From Streptomyces sp. NBC_00237 (GTDB lineage: Bacteria > Actinomycetota > Actinomycetes > Streptomycetales > Streptomycetaceae), in NCBI RefSeq assembly GCF_026342435.1, contig NZ_JAPEMT010000002.1:2790001-2854000 (forward strand): 64,000 nucleotides of DNA, given 5' to 3'. The translations under genes were made by a program, and so were the position numbers. Of the stretch, positions 49,335 through 56,704 are shown one piece after another; positions within the stretch are counted from its first letter, which is position 1; the number at the start of each line of letters is the position of its first letter. The notes under the pieces are model-generated. The model saw nothing but the letters and a program-made list of their open reading frames with translations. It was not told where the DNA came from and did not search any database.

Positions 49335-49385
49335 ACACGTTCCGAACATGTTCCAGACATGTCCGAATGCGTTGAGACATGTCCG
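49335..49385. promoter_or_regulatory. Four helically phased ACAYGTYCS sites
   Basis: Sites begin at 49335, 49346, 49357 and 49377: spacings 11, 11 and 20 bp, about one, one and two helical turns, so all lie on one face. They sit between two divergent secreted-protein genes and are likely operators. Confidence 0.6.
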
Positions 49386-49479
49386 AACGGGACCGGTGGA
49401 GGGGTGTTGAGTGGCTCGATGAAGATCGACTTACCATGTCCCGACCAGTTCTGCACATCTTCATTACATCGGGGAACCA

Positions 49480-50400
49480 ATGAAGTACACGCGTATATCG
49501 GTGCTCGTCGCGGCTGCGGCCGTCGCACCGGCCCTCCTGTTCACGTCGTCGGCGCACGCAGCTCCGGCCCAGGCCGCCCACGTCAAGACGTCCTTCGCCG
49601 CCGCGCCGCAGGCCCCCATCCCGTCCTCGGAGGCCGACCAGCGCGTCGAGGTCGTCCGCATCTACGGGTCCAAGGACTCGGGCCCGGGTGTGAAGGCGGC
49701 GGCCCTCAAGGCACTCAAGGGCACCCCGGCCGACATCCGGGAGTTCCTGGAGAAGGGCCAGCACGAGGAGCGCATCACCGACAACCGGGTGCGCACCGGC
49801 CAGATCCACAGCACGGGCGGCCCGTCCGTGAAGGCAGCCGCCAAGAAGGCGCTCCTGGGCACGCCGGAGGACGTCCAGAAGTTCCTGGACAAGGGGCAGT
49901 TCGAGGCCCGGAACATCGACAACCAGGTGCTGGTCAGCAAGATCATCAACACCGGGGGCCCGCACACGAAGGAAGCGGGGAAGAAGGCTCTGAAGGGCAC
50001 GCCGGAGGACATACAGGCGTTCCTGGACAAGGGCCAGCACGAGGCCCGCAAGCAGGACGAGGCCGACGCGGCGGGCTCGAAGGACAAGCCCACCCCGAAG
50101 CCCTCCAAGGACGCTCCGTCCAACGGCGGCGGCAACGCGGGCGGCACCGGCCCGTCCACCCCGCCCGGCGACAAGGACAAGCCCGCCCCGAACCCCTCCA
50201 CGGGCAGCTCCGTCGCCCCCTCCGCCAAGCCGGTGACGGACGGCGGCAACACCCCGGCCCCCGCCTCGGGCGGCACGGACCTCGCCGAGACCGGCGCGGG
50301 CTCCACGCTCCCGTGGGCAGCGGGCGGCACCGCCGTGGCCCTGGCCGCAGGCGCGGCCATCCTGGTGGCCACCCGCCGCCGCCGCTCCGCCGAGGGCTGA
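49480..50400 (+). CDS. ALF-repeat surface protein with LAETG sortase signal
   Basis: A 306-residue cell-wall protein. Signal peptide (to about AHA-AP, residue 27), then three ALF repeats of about 45 residues (KAALKALKGTPADIREFLEKGQ and two similar; conserved GT-P-x-D-x-x-x-FL-x-KGQ). A Lys/Pro/Asp linker is followed by LAETG (268-272), a hydrophobic helix and an RRRR tail: the sortase-E-type LAxTG anchor used in Streptomyces aerial growth. ATG 49480. Its role is unknown; ALF repeats often occur next to toxin domains, which are absent here. Confidence 0.9.
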   Translation: MKYTRISVLVAAAAVAPALLFTSSAHAAPAQAAHVKTSFAAAPQAPIPSSEADQRVEVVRIYGSKDSGPGVKAAALKALKGTPADIREFLEKGQHEERITDNRVRTGQIHSTGGPSVKAAAKKALLGTPEDVQKFLDKGQFEARNIDNQVLVSKIINTGGPHTKEAGKKALKGTPEDIQAFLDKGQHEARKQDEADAAGSKDKPTPKPSKDAPSNGGGNAGGTGPSTPPGDKDKPAPNPSTGSSVAPSAKPVTDGGNTPAPASGGTDLAETGAGSTLPWAAGGTAVALAAGAAILVATRRRRSAEG

Positions 50401-50412
50401 GCCCCCACGCAC

Positions 50413-50452
50413 GGGTGGCCCCGCGCCCCTTCCCAGGGACGCGGGGCCACCC
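50413..50452 (+). terminator. Terminator after the ALF-repeat gene
   Basis: Perfect 13-bp stem (GGGTGGCCCCGCG and complement), 14-nt loop, then GCCCGCTTTT on the plus strand. Confidence 0.8.
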
Positions 50453-50563
50453 GCCCGCTTTTGCCTCCGCTCCCTCGGGAGCGGGCCTGCGGTGCTTCGC
50501 CGCACCCGCACCCTCTATGTAATCTGTTGATGCGACCTGTTGCTCATCAACATGGAGGGCCCC

Positions 50564-50785
50564 ATGAGCCTGACCACGATTGATCTTGACGACGAGGCCC
50601 TGGCCGAGGCCATGCGCGTGTCCGGCATAAGGACCAAGAAGGAAGCGGTGAACACCGCTCTGCGCGAGTTCACCGAGCGCCACCGGCGCATCGCCGCCCT
50701 GGAGCACTACGCGGGGGTCGCACAGACCTGGGACTACGAGTCCTGGGAGCGGCGACATGCGGCGGAGAAGAGTGCCGGACAGTAA
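50564..50785 (+). CDS. VapB-family antitoxin
   Basis: A 73-residue ribbon-helix-helix-like antitoxin. LTTIDLDDEALAEAMRVSG and TKKEAVNTALREFTERH form the DNA-binding half; the C-terminal YAGVAQTWDYESWERR should wrap the toxin. ATG 50564 has GGAGG upstream. Its stop overlaps the toxin ATG (TAATG). Confidence 0.88.
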   Translation: MSLTTIDLDDEALAEAMRVSGIRTKKEAVNTALREFTERHRRIAALEHYAGVAQTWDYESWERRHAAEKSAGQ

Positions 50786-51204
50786 TGATTCCGCGCTATC
50801 TCATCGACTCCTCGGCGCTCTGGCGTCTGCAACGCGACAAGACACTGCTGAGCGCCTGGAGCGAGGTCATCGGCAACGGAGCCGTCGGCTCCTGCGCTCC
50901 GCAGCGCAGCGAGTTCCGGGCCTCGGCGCGGAACCGGCACGAGTACGACGACATGACCGAGATGTTCGCGGTCCTCTATTCGGACGTCGCCGTACCCAAG
51001 TCCGGCTGGCAGTGGATCGAATCCGCGCAGTACAAGCTGGCGGCATCCGGGGAGCACCGTGGCCTGTCGGTTGTGGACCTCCTCGTGTCCGCCACCGCCG
51101 CTCACCACGGGCTGACCGTGCTCCACGACGACAACGACTTCTCGACCGTCGCCCGCACCACTCGTGACCTGCGCGAACGCAGCATCCACAACCTCCCGGG
51201 CTGA
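50785..51204 (+). CDS. VapC-family PIN-domain toxin ribonuclease
   Basis: A 139-residue PIN domain. Acidic residues Asp8 (LIDSSAL), Glu43 (RSEFRA), Asp98 (VVDLLVSATA) and Asp115/116 (LHDDNDF) make the metal centre; all are in place. VapC toxins cut RNA, often tRNA, when free of VapB. Coupled to the antitoxin by a 1-nt overlap. Downstream is 500 bp of repeats. Confidence 0.9.
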   Translation: MIPRYLIDSSALWRLQRDKTLLSAWSEVIGNGAVGSCAPQRSEFRASARNRHEYDDMTEMFAVLYSDVAVPKSGWQWIESAQYKLAASGEHRGLSVVDLLVSATAAHHGLTVLHDDNDFSTVARTTRDLRERSIHNLPG

Positions 51205-51358
51205 ACCACACCCCCTGCGGCTCCCCCTTCACCCAGCCCCCTCGGCCTCCGCCCTCCGCTTCCGCCTAGCCCCCTTGGGCGGCGGGGCCTTTGCCTCGTC
51301 CCCTCGGGCGGCAGGGCCAGCCCCCTCCGCTTCCGCCTAGCCCCTTTGGGTTCCGCCT

Positions 51359-51420
51359 AGCCCCCTTGGGCGGCGGGGCCGCCCCCCGGGGGCGGGACGG
51401 GCGGGCAAGGGGGCGGCCCC
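51359..51420. repeat. Self-complementary element shared with 34.86-34.92 kb
   Basis: GCCCCCTTG and GCAAGGGGGC arms around a GC core; 51364-51420 is identical to 34864-34920. Confidence 0.85.
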
Positions 51421-51588
51421 TCTCGCTCCGGGCCCACCCCGGTGCCGCCCGCCGTTACCTCCGCCTATAGGTGCGCCGCACCAGGGTGCGCCTGCGGCGG
51501 GCTGCCCCAGACCCTTCCCCAAGCTCTCAACTTCGTTCGAGCAGGGGAGACCCCACCCTTCACCTAAACTCGCGAGGCTTGAGGGTTC

Positions 51589-51635
51589 GGACGTGCGGGT
51601 GCGTCGTGGCTGGTCGCGCAGTTCCCCGCGCCCCT
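51589..51635. repeat. 47-bp dispersed repeat, copy 1
   Basis: Includes GGCTGGTCGCGCAGTTCCCC; identical to 62895-62941. From memory this string is very frequent in Streptomyces intergenic DNA. Confidence 0.85.
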
Positions 51636-51721
51636 AAAGGGGCGCACCCTCCCAGCCCCAGCGGAGCCGGGAGCGCCCACGCGGCGGAGCCGCACAGGGA
51701 CACAGCCCCGCGCGGAAGCCC

Positions 51722-52282
51722 CTACCCGTGGGGCCTGTTGAGGACCAGGTCGCTCACCCACGTCAGGACCTGCTCACGCGTACGCCCCTCATGCGTCGCA
51801 GGCAGAAAGTGCTGGCCGATCGCCACACAGAAAGCGATCATGCTGCGCGCCTCGACCTCGTCCGGGTCGTCGCAGTACATCGCGAACATCTCCCGCACCA
51901 GCCCCATCCGCCGGTCGTCGACCCCGCGCAGCCGCTCCGCGACCGCCTCGTCGCGCCGGGCCCAGTTGCGTACCGCGAGGTCGATGGGGAGCAGCCGGTC
52001 CCCGGAGAACGTGAGCGCGCCCGCCAGTTGCGCCTTCTCCATCGGAGTACCGCCCTCCCGCTCGACGCGCTCCAGCACCTCGTCGACGCACTCCCGCTCC
52101 CAGGCGTCCAGGATCGCCTGGAGAAGGGCCTCCCGGTCGGCGAAGTAGCCGTAGAAGCCGCCCTTCGTGACCCCGATCCGCTTCGCCAGCACCTCCACCC
52201 GTACGGCGTCCGGGCCGCCCTCGGCCAGCACTTGCAGCCCTTCCTCCACCCACCTCTCACGCGGTGTGCGAGCAGCGCCCAC
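51722..52282 (-). CDS. TetR-family regulator
   Basis: A 186-residue TetR regulator. HTH with ERWVEEGLQVLAEGGPDAVRVEVLAKRIGVTKGGFYGYF (about residues 8-48) and a helical ligand domain. The GTG at 52282 is favoured because GAGGTGGG sits 7 nt upstream; the GTG at 52303 is an alternative without a site. Two 7-2-7 palindromes lie in the gap to the divergent membrane gene, so the regulator probably represses itself and that gene. Confidence 0.88.
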   Translation of the reverse strand: MGAARTPRERWVEEGLQVLAEGGPDAVRVEVLAKRIGVTKGGFYGYFADREALLQAILDAWERECVDEVLERVEREGGTPMEKAQLAGALTFSGDRLLPIDLAVRNWARRDEAVAERLRGVDDRRMGLVREMFAMYCDDPDEVEARSMIAFCVAIGQHFLPATHEGRTREQVLTWVSDLVLNRPHG

Positions 52283-52311
52283 GATGTGTCCCACCTCACT
52301 CACTCGTCGAA

Positions 52312-52327
52312 TATACGGAACCGTATA
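52312..52327. promoter_or_regulatory. TetR operator candidate 1
   Basis: TATACGG-AA-CCGTATA, perfect arms. Confidence 0.75.
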
Positions 52328-52347
52328 GCGCGGTCTAACCTGACTCT

Positions 52348-52363
52348 TATACGCCAGCGTATA
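52348..52363. promoter_or_regulatory. TetR operator candidate 2
   Basis: TATACGC-CA-GCGTATA, perfect arms; 36 bp after copy 1 centre to centre. Shared core TATACG-N4-CGTATA. Confidence 0.75.
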
Positions 52364-52406
52364 GCAGGCGGGGCAGAGCGAAACGGCCACAGAGGAGCGG
52401 GCAGCC

Positions 52407-52892
52407 ATGGCAGCATCCAGCACCACGAGCACACCTGAAACCACCGACACCAGCAGCACGACCAAAGCCAGCACACCCGGCCTGCCCCACCCCAAACTCA
52501 CCCGCACCGCAGGCTGGATCGCCGCCGCATTCGGCCTCGTGCACATCGCGGTCGCCCCGATCGGCAACGCCGACGACTGGGCGGCGATCTTCCAGCAGGG
52601 CCCCTGGAACACCCTCTCCCTGGACGTCACCGCCGAGAACCTCCGCTACTCCAACGCCTTCTGGGTCTCCCCCGGGAGCTTCGGCGTGCCGATGCTGCTG
52701 GTCGGCGCCTTCATCCTGTGGGCCGCCAAGCGGGGCCAGCGGGTGCCCGCCGGATTCGGGTGGACGATGACCGTCTGGGGAGCCCTCCTGTCCGCCCTGC
52801 TCCCGGCGTCCCCCGCGTGGGCCCTGCTGGCGGTCGGCGCACTCCTGCTGCTGGCGGCGCGCCACAACGCCCCCACCACGAAGGCCAGTTGA
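52407..52892 (+). CDS. Four-helix membrane protein (DUF6463-like), TetR target
   Basis: A 161-residue membrane protein. A Ser/Thr-rich N-terminus (1-25) precedes four hydrophobic segments (about 36-52, 94-108, 117-133, 137-152). WIAAAFGLVHIAVAPIG and a loop with FWVSPGSFGVPMLLVGAF are recurrent in this small family. GAGGAG before the ATG. Divergent from the TetR gene and next to its operators. The function is unknown; export or sensing of the TetR ligand is conjecture. Confidence 0.8.
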   Translation: MAASSTTSTPETTDTSSTTKASTPGLPHPKLTRTAGWIAAAFGLVHIAVAPIGNADDWAAIFQQGPWNTLSLDVTAENLRYSNAFWVSPGSFGVPMLLVGAFILWAAKRGQRVPAGFGWTMTVWGALLSALLPASPAWALLAVGALLLLAARHNAPTTKAS

Positions 52893-53183
52893 CCTCCGTC
52901 CAACCAAGCCCACCGAGTCCGCGCCGCACCACGGGGGCGGCGCGGCCTCGGTGACCACCGCCTGGCCGCGCCCTCACCGCTGGCCGAAAGCGCGTTGATC
53001 ATCGCCACCCGGTCCGGGGCCGGACGCCCTTCCCACGTGCCGACCACCTCCGCCGCACGGGCAAGAGGCCCGCCCCCGGGGCTCCACTCTTTTGGCCGAA
53101 CATCGCATAGACCCTGTAGGTGCCTCGGGCATCTAGTGGAGAGTGATCGGTAGAGGTCGCTCCACTTACCTGTGAGGTCGTCC

Positions 53184-54419
53184 ATGGCTGAACCGTCCAC
53201 CGCCACGCAGCCCACCGCCCCCGGCCCCTTCGGCACCGAATCCGTCGTCTTCCCGCAGAACCGCACCTGCCCGTACGACCCGCCCTCCGGCTACGACCCC
53301 GTGCGCGCGGCGGACCGCCCCGTCACCCGTATCCAGATCTTCGACGGCACCGAGGTCTGGATGGTGAGCGGCCTCGCGGAAGCCCGCGCACTCCTCGCCG
53401 ACCAGCGGCTTTCGGCGGACCGCACCCGGCCGGAGTTCCCCGTGTTCGCCCAGCGGCTGGTGGGCATCGAACGGCGGCGGGTCGAGCTGCTCGGCGTCGA
53501 CGACCCCGAACACAACGTGCAGCGACGGAAGTTGATCCCCGGCTTCACCCTCAAGCGCACGGCAGGACTGCGCCCGGCGATCCAGGAGACGGTGGACCGG
53601 CTGCTCGATGCGATGGCCGAGCTCCCCGAACCCTCGACGGACCTGGTCAGCGCGTTCGCACTGCCGGTGCCCTCGATGGTGATCTGCGCACTCCTCGGCG
53701 TCCCGTACGAGGACCACGACTTCTTCGAGGAGCAGTCCCGGCGGCTGCTGCGCGGGCCGGAGAAGGCGGACGTGGAGGCGGCCCGGGACGCGCTGGACGC
53801 ATATCTGGGCAGCTTGGTTGACCGTAAAAAGGCCGAGGAGCCCGGACTGCCGGTCGGTCTGCTCGACGACATGATCGAAGTCTTCGACGACCGGGAAGAA
53901 CTGATCAACCTCGCCCTGATCCTGCTCCTCGCCGGGCACGAGACGACGGCGAACATGATCGCGCTGGGCACCTACACCCTCCTGGAGCACCCGGAACAGC
54001 TGGAGCGGTTCCGCACGGCGGACACGGCGGGTGTGGCGGCGGCCTGTGAGGAGCTGCTCCGCTTCCTGTCCATCGCCGACGGGATGTCACGGCTGGCGAC
54101 GGAGGACATCGAGATCGCCGGGGTGACGATCCGCGCGGGAGAGGCGGTCATCCTCTCGACGTCGCTGATCAACCGCGACCCGGAGGTCTTCACGGACCCG
54201 GACGCCCTCGATCTCGAACGCGGCGAACGGCACTTGGCGTTCGGCTTCGGCATCCACCAGTGCCTCGGCCAGAACCTGGCCCGGGCGGAGCTGGAGATCG
54301 CCCTCCCCACCCTCTTCCGCCGCCTGCCGGGACTGCGCCTCGCCGCCCCCGCGTCGGAGATCCCGTGCAAGCCGGGGGACACGATTCAGGGATTCGCGGA
54401 ACTGCCGGTGGCGTGGTGA
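53184..54419 (+). CDS. Cytochrome P450 (CYP105-like)
   Basis: A 411-residue P450 monooxygenase. Oxygen-binding I-helix AGHETT (250-255), ExxR in ACEELLRF, and heme loop FGFGIHQCLGQ with Cys360 are intact. Streptomyces CYP105-type enzymes commonly have a small ferredoxin directly downstream, as here. The substrate cannot be told. ATG 53184 has GAGG 6 nt upstream; GTG 53172 is a weaker alternative. Confidence 0.93.
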   Translation: MAEPSTATQPTAPGPFGTESVVFPQNRTCPYDPPSGYDPVRAADRPVTRIQIFDGTEVWMVSGLAEARALLADQRLSADRTRPEFPVFAQRLVGIERRRVELLGVDDPEHNVQRRKLIPGFTLKRTAGLRPAIQETVDRLLDAMAELPEPSTDLVSAFALPVPSMVICALLGVPYEDHDFFEEQSRRLLRGPEKADVEAARDALDAYLGSLVDRKKAEEPGLPVGLLDDMIEVFDDREELINLALILLLAGHETTANMIALGTYTLLEHPEQLERFRTADTAGVAAACEELLRFLSIADGMSRLATEDIEIAGVTIRAGEAVILSTSLINRDPEVFTDPDALDLERGERHLAFGFGIHQCLGQNLARAELEIALPTLFRRLPGLRLAAPASEIPCKPGDTIQGFAELPVAW

Positions 54420-54439
54420 GTGCGGAGAGGACGGCGAAC

Positions 54440-54652
54440 ATGGCCGAACTGATCAAGGTCGACAAGGACGTCTGCATCGGCGCAGGTCAGTGCGTACTGG
54501 TCGCACCGGAGGTGTTCACGCAGGACGACGACGGATTCTCGGAGGTACTGGAGGGGATGGAGGACGGCGGCGGCAGCGGCAGGGTGAAGGAGGCGGTACG
54601 GGCCTGCCCGGTGGGGGCGATCTCACTGGGCCCCGTTCGCCCGGCGCCGTAG
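54440..54652 (+). CDS. [3Fe-4S] ferredoxin, partner of the P450
   Basis: A 70-residue ferredoxin with three cluster cysteines: Cys12, Cys18 (CIGAGQC) and Cys56 (ACPVGAI); a fourth is missing, which gives a [3Fe-4S] cluster as in SoyB/SuaB. It passes electrons to the P450. ATG 54440 with AGAGG upstream; an in-frame GTG at 54416 overlaps the P450 stop and is possible. Confidence 0.92.
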   Translation: MAELIKVDKDVCIGAGQCVLVAPEVFTQDDDGFSEVLEGMEDGGGSGRVKEAVRACPVGAISLGPVRPAP

Positions 54653-54677
54653 GGAAGGAGCCGCCTATCCTGGAGGC

Positions 54678-55241
54678 ATGACCGAGGAGACGATCTACCG
54701 GCACCTGCGGGACTTCGCGGACCACTTCGAGCCGCCCGCGCCGTTCAGCCCTCACGTCGAGATCAGCAACGGCCAGCTGGTCATAATGATGAGCCCGTCG
54801 GGAGCGCATGATCTGAACGCGGGACGCATCACCAAGCAACTCGCCGCACAGATCGAGGACGGCTTGTTCGTCTACACCGCCGACATCGAACACCCTCTGG
54901 CCGCCAAGATGCGACGACCCGACGTCGTCGTCCTCGAAGAAGCAGCAATGCAGACGACCGGCGCGGTCGATGCCGAAGCGGTCGCGCTCGTCGTCGAAGT
55001 CGTCTCCCCCTCCAACCCCGAGAACGACTACGTCGACAAGCTCCGCGACTACCCGGTCATGGGGATCCCGCACTACCTGATCGTCGACCCCCGCGAATCG
55101 ACCTGCGTGCACTACTGGGACCCGCAGGCGGGCGCGTACAACAACACCGTCCACTACGTCTTCGGCGACACCATCCCCCTCGGGAAGTGGTCCTTGGACA
55201 CGACCGCACTCACGCCGTATTCGCAGGCGGCAGGCTCGTAG
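54678..55241 (+). CDS. Uma2-family endonuclease-like protein
   Basis: A 187-residue Uma2/DUF820 protein, PD-(D/E)xK-like fold. The core is RRPDVVVLEE (Asp), then ALVVEVVSPSNPENDY and a KLRDYPVMGIPHYLIVDP segment with the Lys. These proteins are abundant in Streptomyces and cyanobacteria; nuclease activity is assumed from fold only. Start ATG 54678 with AAGGAG about 19 nt upstream, plus GGAGG at 7 nt. Confidence 0.9.
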   Translation: MTEETIYRHLRDFADHFEPPAPFSPHVEISNGQLVIMMSPSGAHDLNAGRITKQLAAQIEDGLFVYTADIEHPLAAKMRRPDVVVLEEAAMQTTGAVDAEAVALVVEVVSPSNPENDYVDKLRDYPVMGIPHYLIVDPRESTCVHYWDPQAGAYNNTVHYVFGDTIPLGKWSLDTTALTPYSQAAGS

Positions 55242-55251
55242 AGGGAAGGAG

Positions 55252-55968
55252 TCAGCGGAGCCCGGTGGCCGCTGACGGGGACCAGCGGGCGCCCTTCATC
55301 AGGTTCTCCAGGCCCGCCCAGGCGAAGTTCATGAGGGTGGAGGCTGCTTCCCTGGCGGAGACGCCGGGGGTGTCGTTCGCCCAGTCCGCGAGGGACTCGG
55401 CCGCGCCGACCAGCGCCTGGGCGAGACCGGCGACCTCGCCGTCGGCGAAGTCCGGATCGCAGCGGGCCTCGCGGGCGGCGTCGCCGATCAGGTGGTTCAC
55501 GAAAGCGGTGATCTCCTGGCGCAGCGCGGTGACTTCGGCGGCGAAGGGCTCACCGTGCGTACGGGCCTGCCGGTGCAGCACCGACCAGCCGTCGGGGTTC
55601 TCGGCGGTGTGCGCGAAGAAGGCCGTGAGGCCGTCCCAGAGCTGCCGGTCCGCGGGGAGGCCGGGCTCGATCCCGGCCTGCACCGCCTGGACGAGTGCGG
55701 CTGCCTCGCGGCGGATGCAGGCCGTGAAGAGCTCGTCCTTGGAGTTGAGGTAGAGGTACACGAGGGGCTTGGACACCCCCGCCAGCTCGGCGATCTGGTC
55801 CATGGAGGCGGCCCGGTACCCGAGCCGGGCGAAGGTCTGGACGGCGGCGTCCAGCATCTGCTGTTCGCGGACGGCACGGGGCATGCGCCTGGTCCGGGCG
55901 GGGGTGGGTGCGGGGCGCCCCGCCGGGCGGGCCGGTTCGCCCGCGTTGCCTGCCTCGTCCGCCCCCAT
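55252..55968 (-). CDS. TetR-family regulator
   Basis: A 238-residue TetR regulator. A Pro/Ala-rich N-terminal arm (1-30) precedes the HTH (QQMLDAAVQTFARLGYRAASMDQIAELAGVSKPLVYLYLNSK). The C-terminal ligand domain is helical. ATG 55968 has GGGGA 9 nt upstream. Targets are unknown; no clear palindrome in the 120-bp gap to the next gene. Confidence 0.9.
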   Translation of the reverse strand: MGADEAGNAGEPARPAGRPAPTPARTRRMPRAVREQQMLDAAVQTFARLGYRAASMDQIAELAGVSKPLVYLYLNSKDELFTACIRREAAALVQAVQAGIEPGLPADRQLWDGLTAFFAHTAENPDGWSVLHRQARTHGEPFAAEVTALRQEITAFVNHLIGDAAREARCDPDFADGEVAGLAQALVGAAESLADWANDTPGVSAREAASTLMNFAWAGLENLMKGARWSPSAATGLR

Positions 55969-56090
55969 GTGCTGGTCCCCTTCGCGTGCCGCGGCTGCTT
56001 GGTGCTCGGTGCTTGCTGCTCGGTCAAGGGTACGGCGCTGGCGGGCCGCCGGGGTTCGGACCGCTGCGCGGGGCCGGGGCTGACCGACCC

Positions 56091-56588
56091 TCAGCACGCG
56101 TTCCACAGCGCGACCCCGACGGCCATCAACTCCCGTACGGCTGAAGCCTCTTCACCCGTCCACGCCTCGCACTCGCCGCCGAACAGCTTCTCGTACGCGC
56201 TGTTGTGGACCTCCCCCTGCACGGGCAGCAGCGCCACGGTGCCGACGCCCCGCCCCAGGTCCTCGAAGAAGTTCCACGCGTCCAGGACGGGCCCCGCCGG
56301 GACCCTGCGGCGCTCCGGCGCTTCGAGCCAGTACTGAACGCGCTCCAGGTCCAGCAGCGCCGACTGCGGCACCGGACGCCCGTGGCCCTGGCGGCGTTCG
56401 CTGGCGCGGGCCCGGCGGGCGGTGGTGAAGACCGGGACCCGGCGCGGGGCAGGTCCCGGCACGCTCACCACGGCGTCGGGGCCGTCGCCCACCCCGAGCT
56501 CCCAGAGCACGAGTCCGCCGCGCTCCCGGCCGCGTATCCGGTAGGCGTAGCGGGTGGCGCGGGGGCGGGGGGTGCGGTGGAAGGCCAT
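56091..56588 (-). CDS. Hypothetical protein
   Basis: A 165-residue protein with no recognised domain. A basic N-terminus (RTPRPRATRYAYRIRGRERGG) leads to a beta-rich part and a C-terminal helix-rich part with LDAWNFFEDLGRG, EVHNSAYEKLFGGECEAWTGEE. Two late cysteines. The conserved look of the C-terminus and correct codon bias argue for a real gene; the function is unknown. Confidence 0.7.
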   Translation of the reverse strand: MAFHRTPRPRATRYAYRIRGRERGGLVLWELGVGDGPDAVVSVPGPAPRRVPVFTTARRARASERRQGHGRPVPQSALLDLERVQYWLEAPERRRVPAGPVLDAWNFFEDLGRGVGTVALLPVQGEVHNSAYEKLFGGECEAWTGEEASAVRELMAVGVALWNAC

Positions 56589-56643
56589 GGGCCCATTCTT
56601 CCGGGGGGGTGGGAGGGGCGGCGGGCTGCGGTCGGCGGACGCG

Positions 56644-56680
56644 CGGGAGCCCCCGGCCCGGAGGGGGTCGGGGGCTCCCG
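56644..56680. terminator. Hairpin after the symporter gene
   Basis: Perfect 12-bp stem CGGGAGCCCCCG and complement, 13-nt loop, 25 bp past the symporter stop on the minus strand. Confidence 0.65.
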
Positions 56681-56704
56681 TACGTACGCCAGGACGGCTT
56701 GCGG

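Larger units (their letters stand above)
51205..51721. repeat. Composite of dispersed repeats, no gene
   Basis: Contains tandem CCTTGGGCGGCGGGGCC units (51.25-51.36 kb), a self-complementary element (51359-51420) shared with the acyl-CoA ligase gene, an inverted, partial copy of the AGGTGAAGGGGCGGGG element (51.47-51.57 kb) and a 47-bp block (51589-51635) identical to 62895-62941. Open frames through it have no binding site. Confidence 0.8.

Noticed and set aside
47722-50511. A 929-codon minus frame spanning four genes.
   Set aside because: It crosses known genes on both strands and intergenic terminators; low-complexity translation.
52960-53171. A minus-strand small gene before the P450.
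   Set aside because: The frame has no ribosome binding site and no recognisable family; the gap 52893-53183 otherwise shows only the P450 leader.
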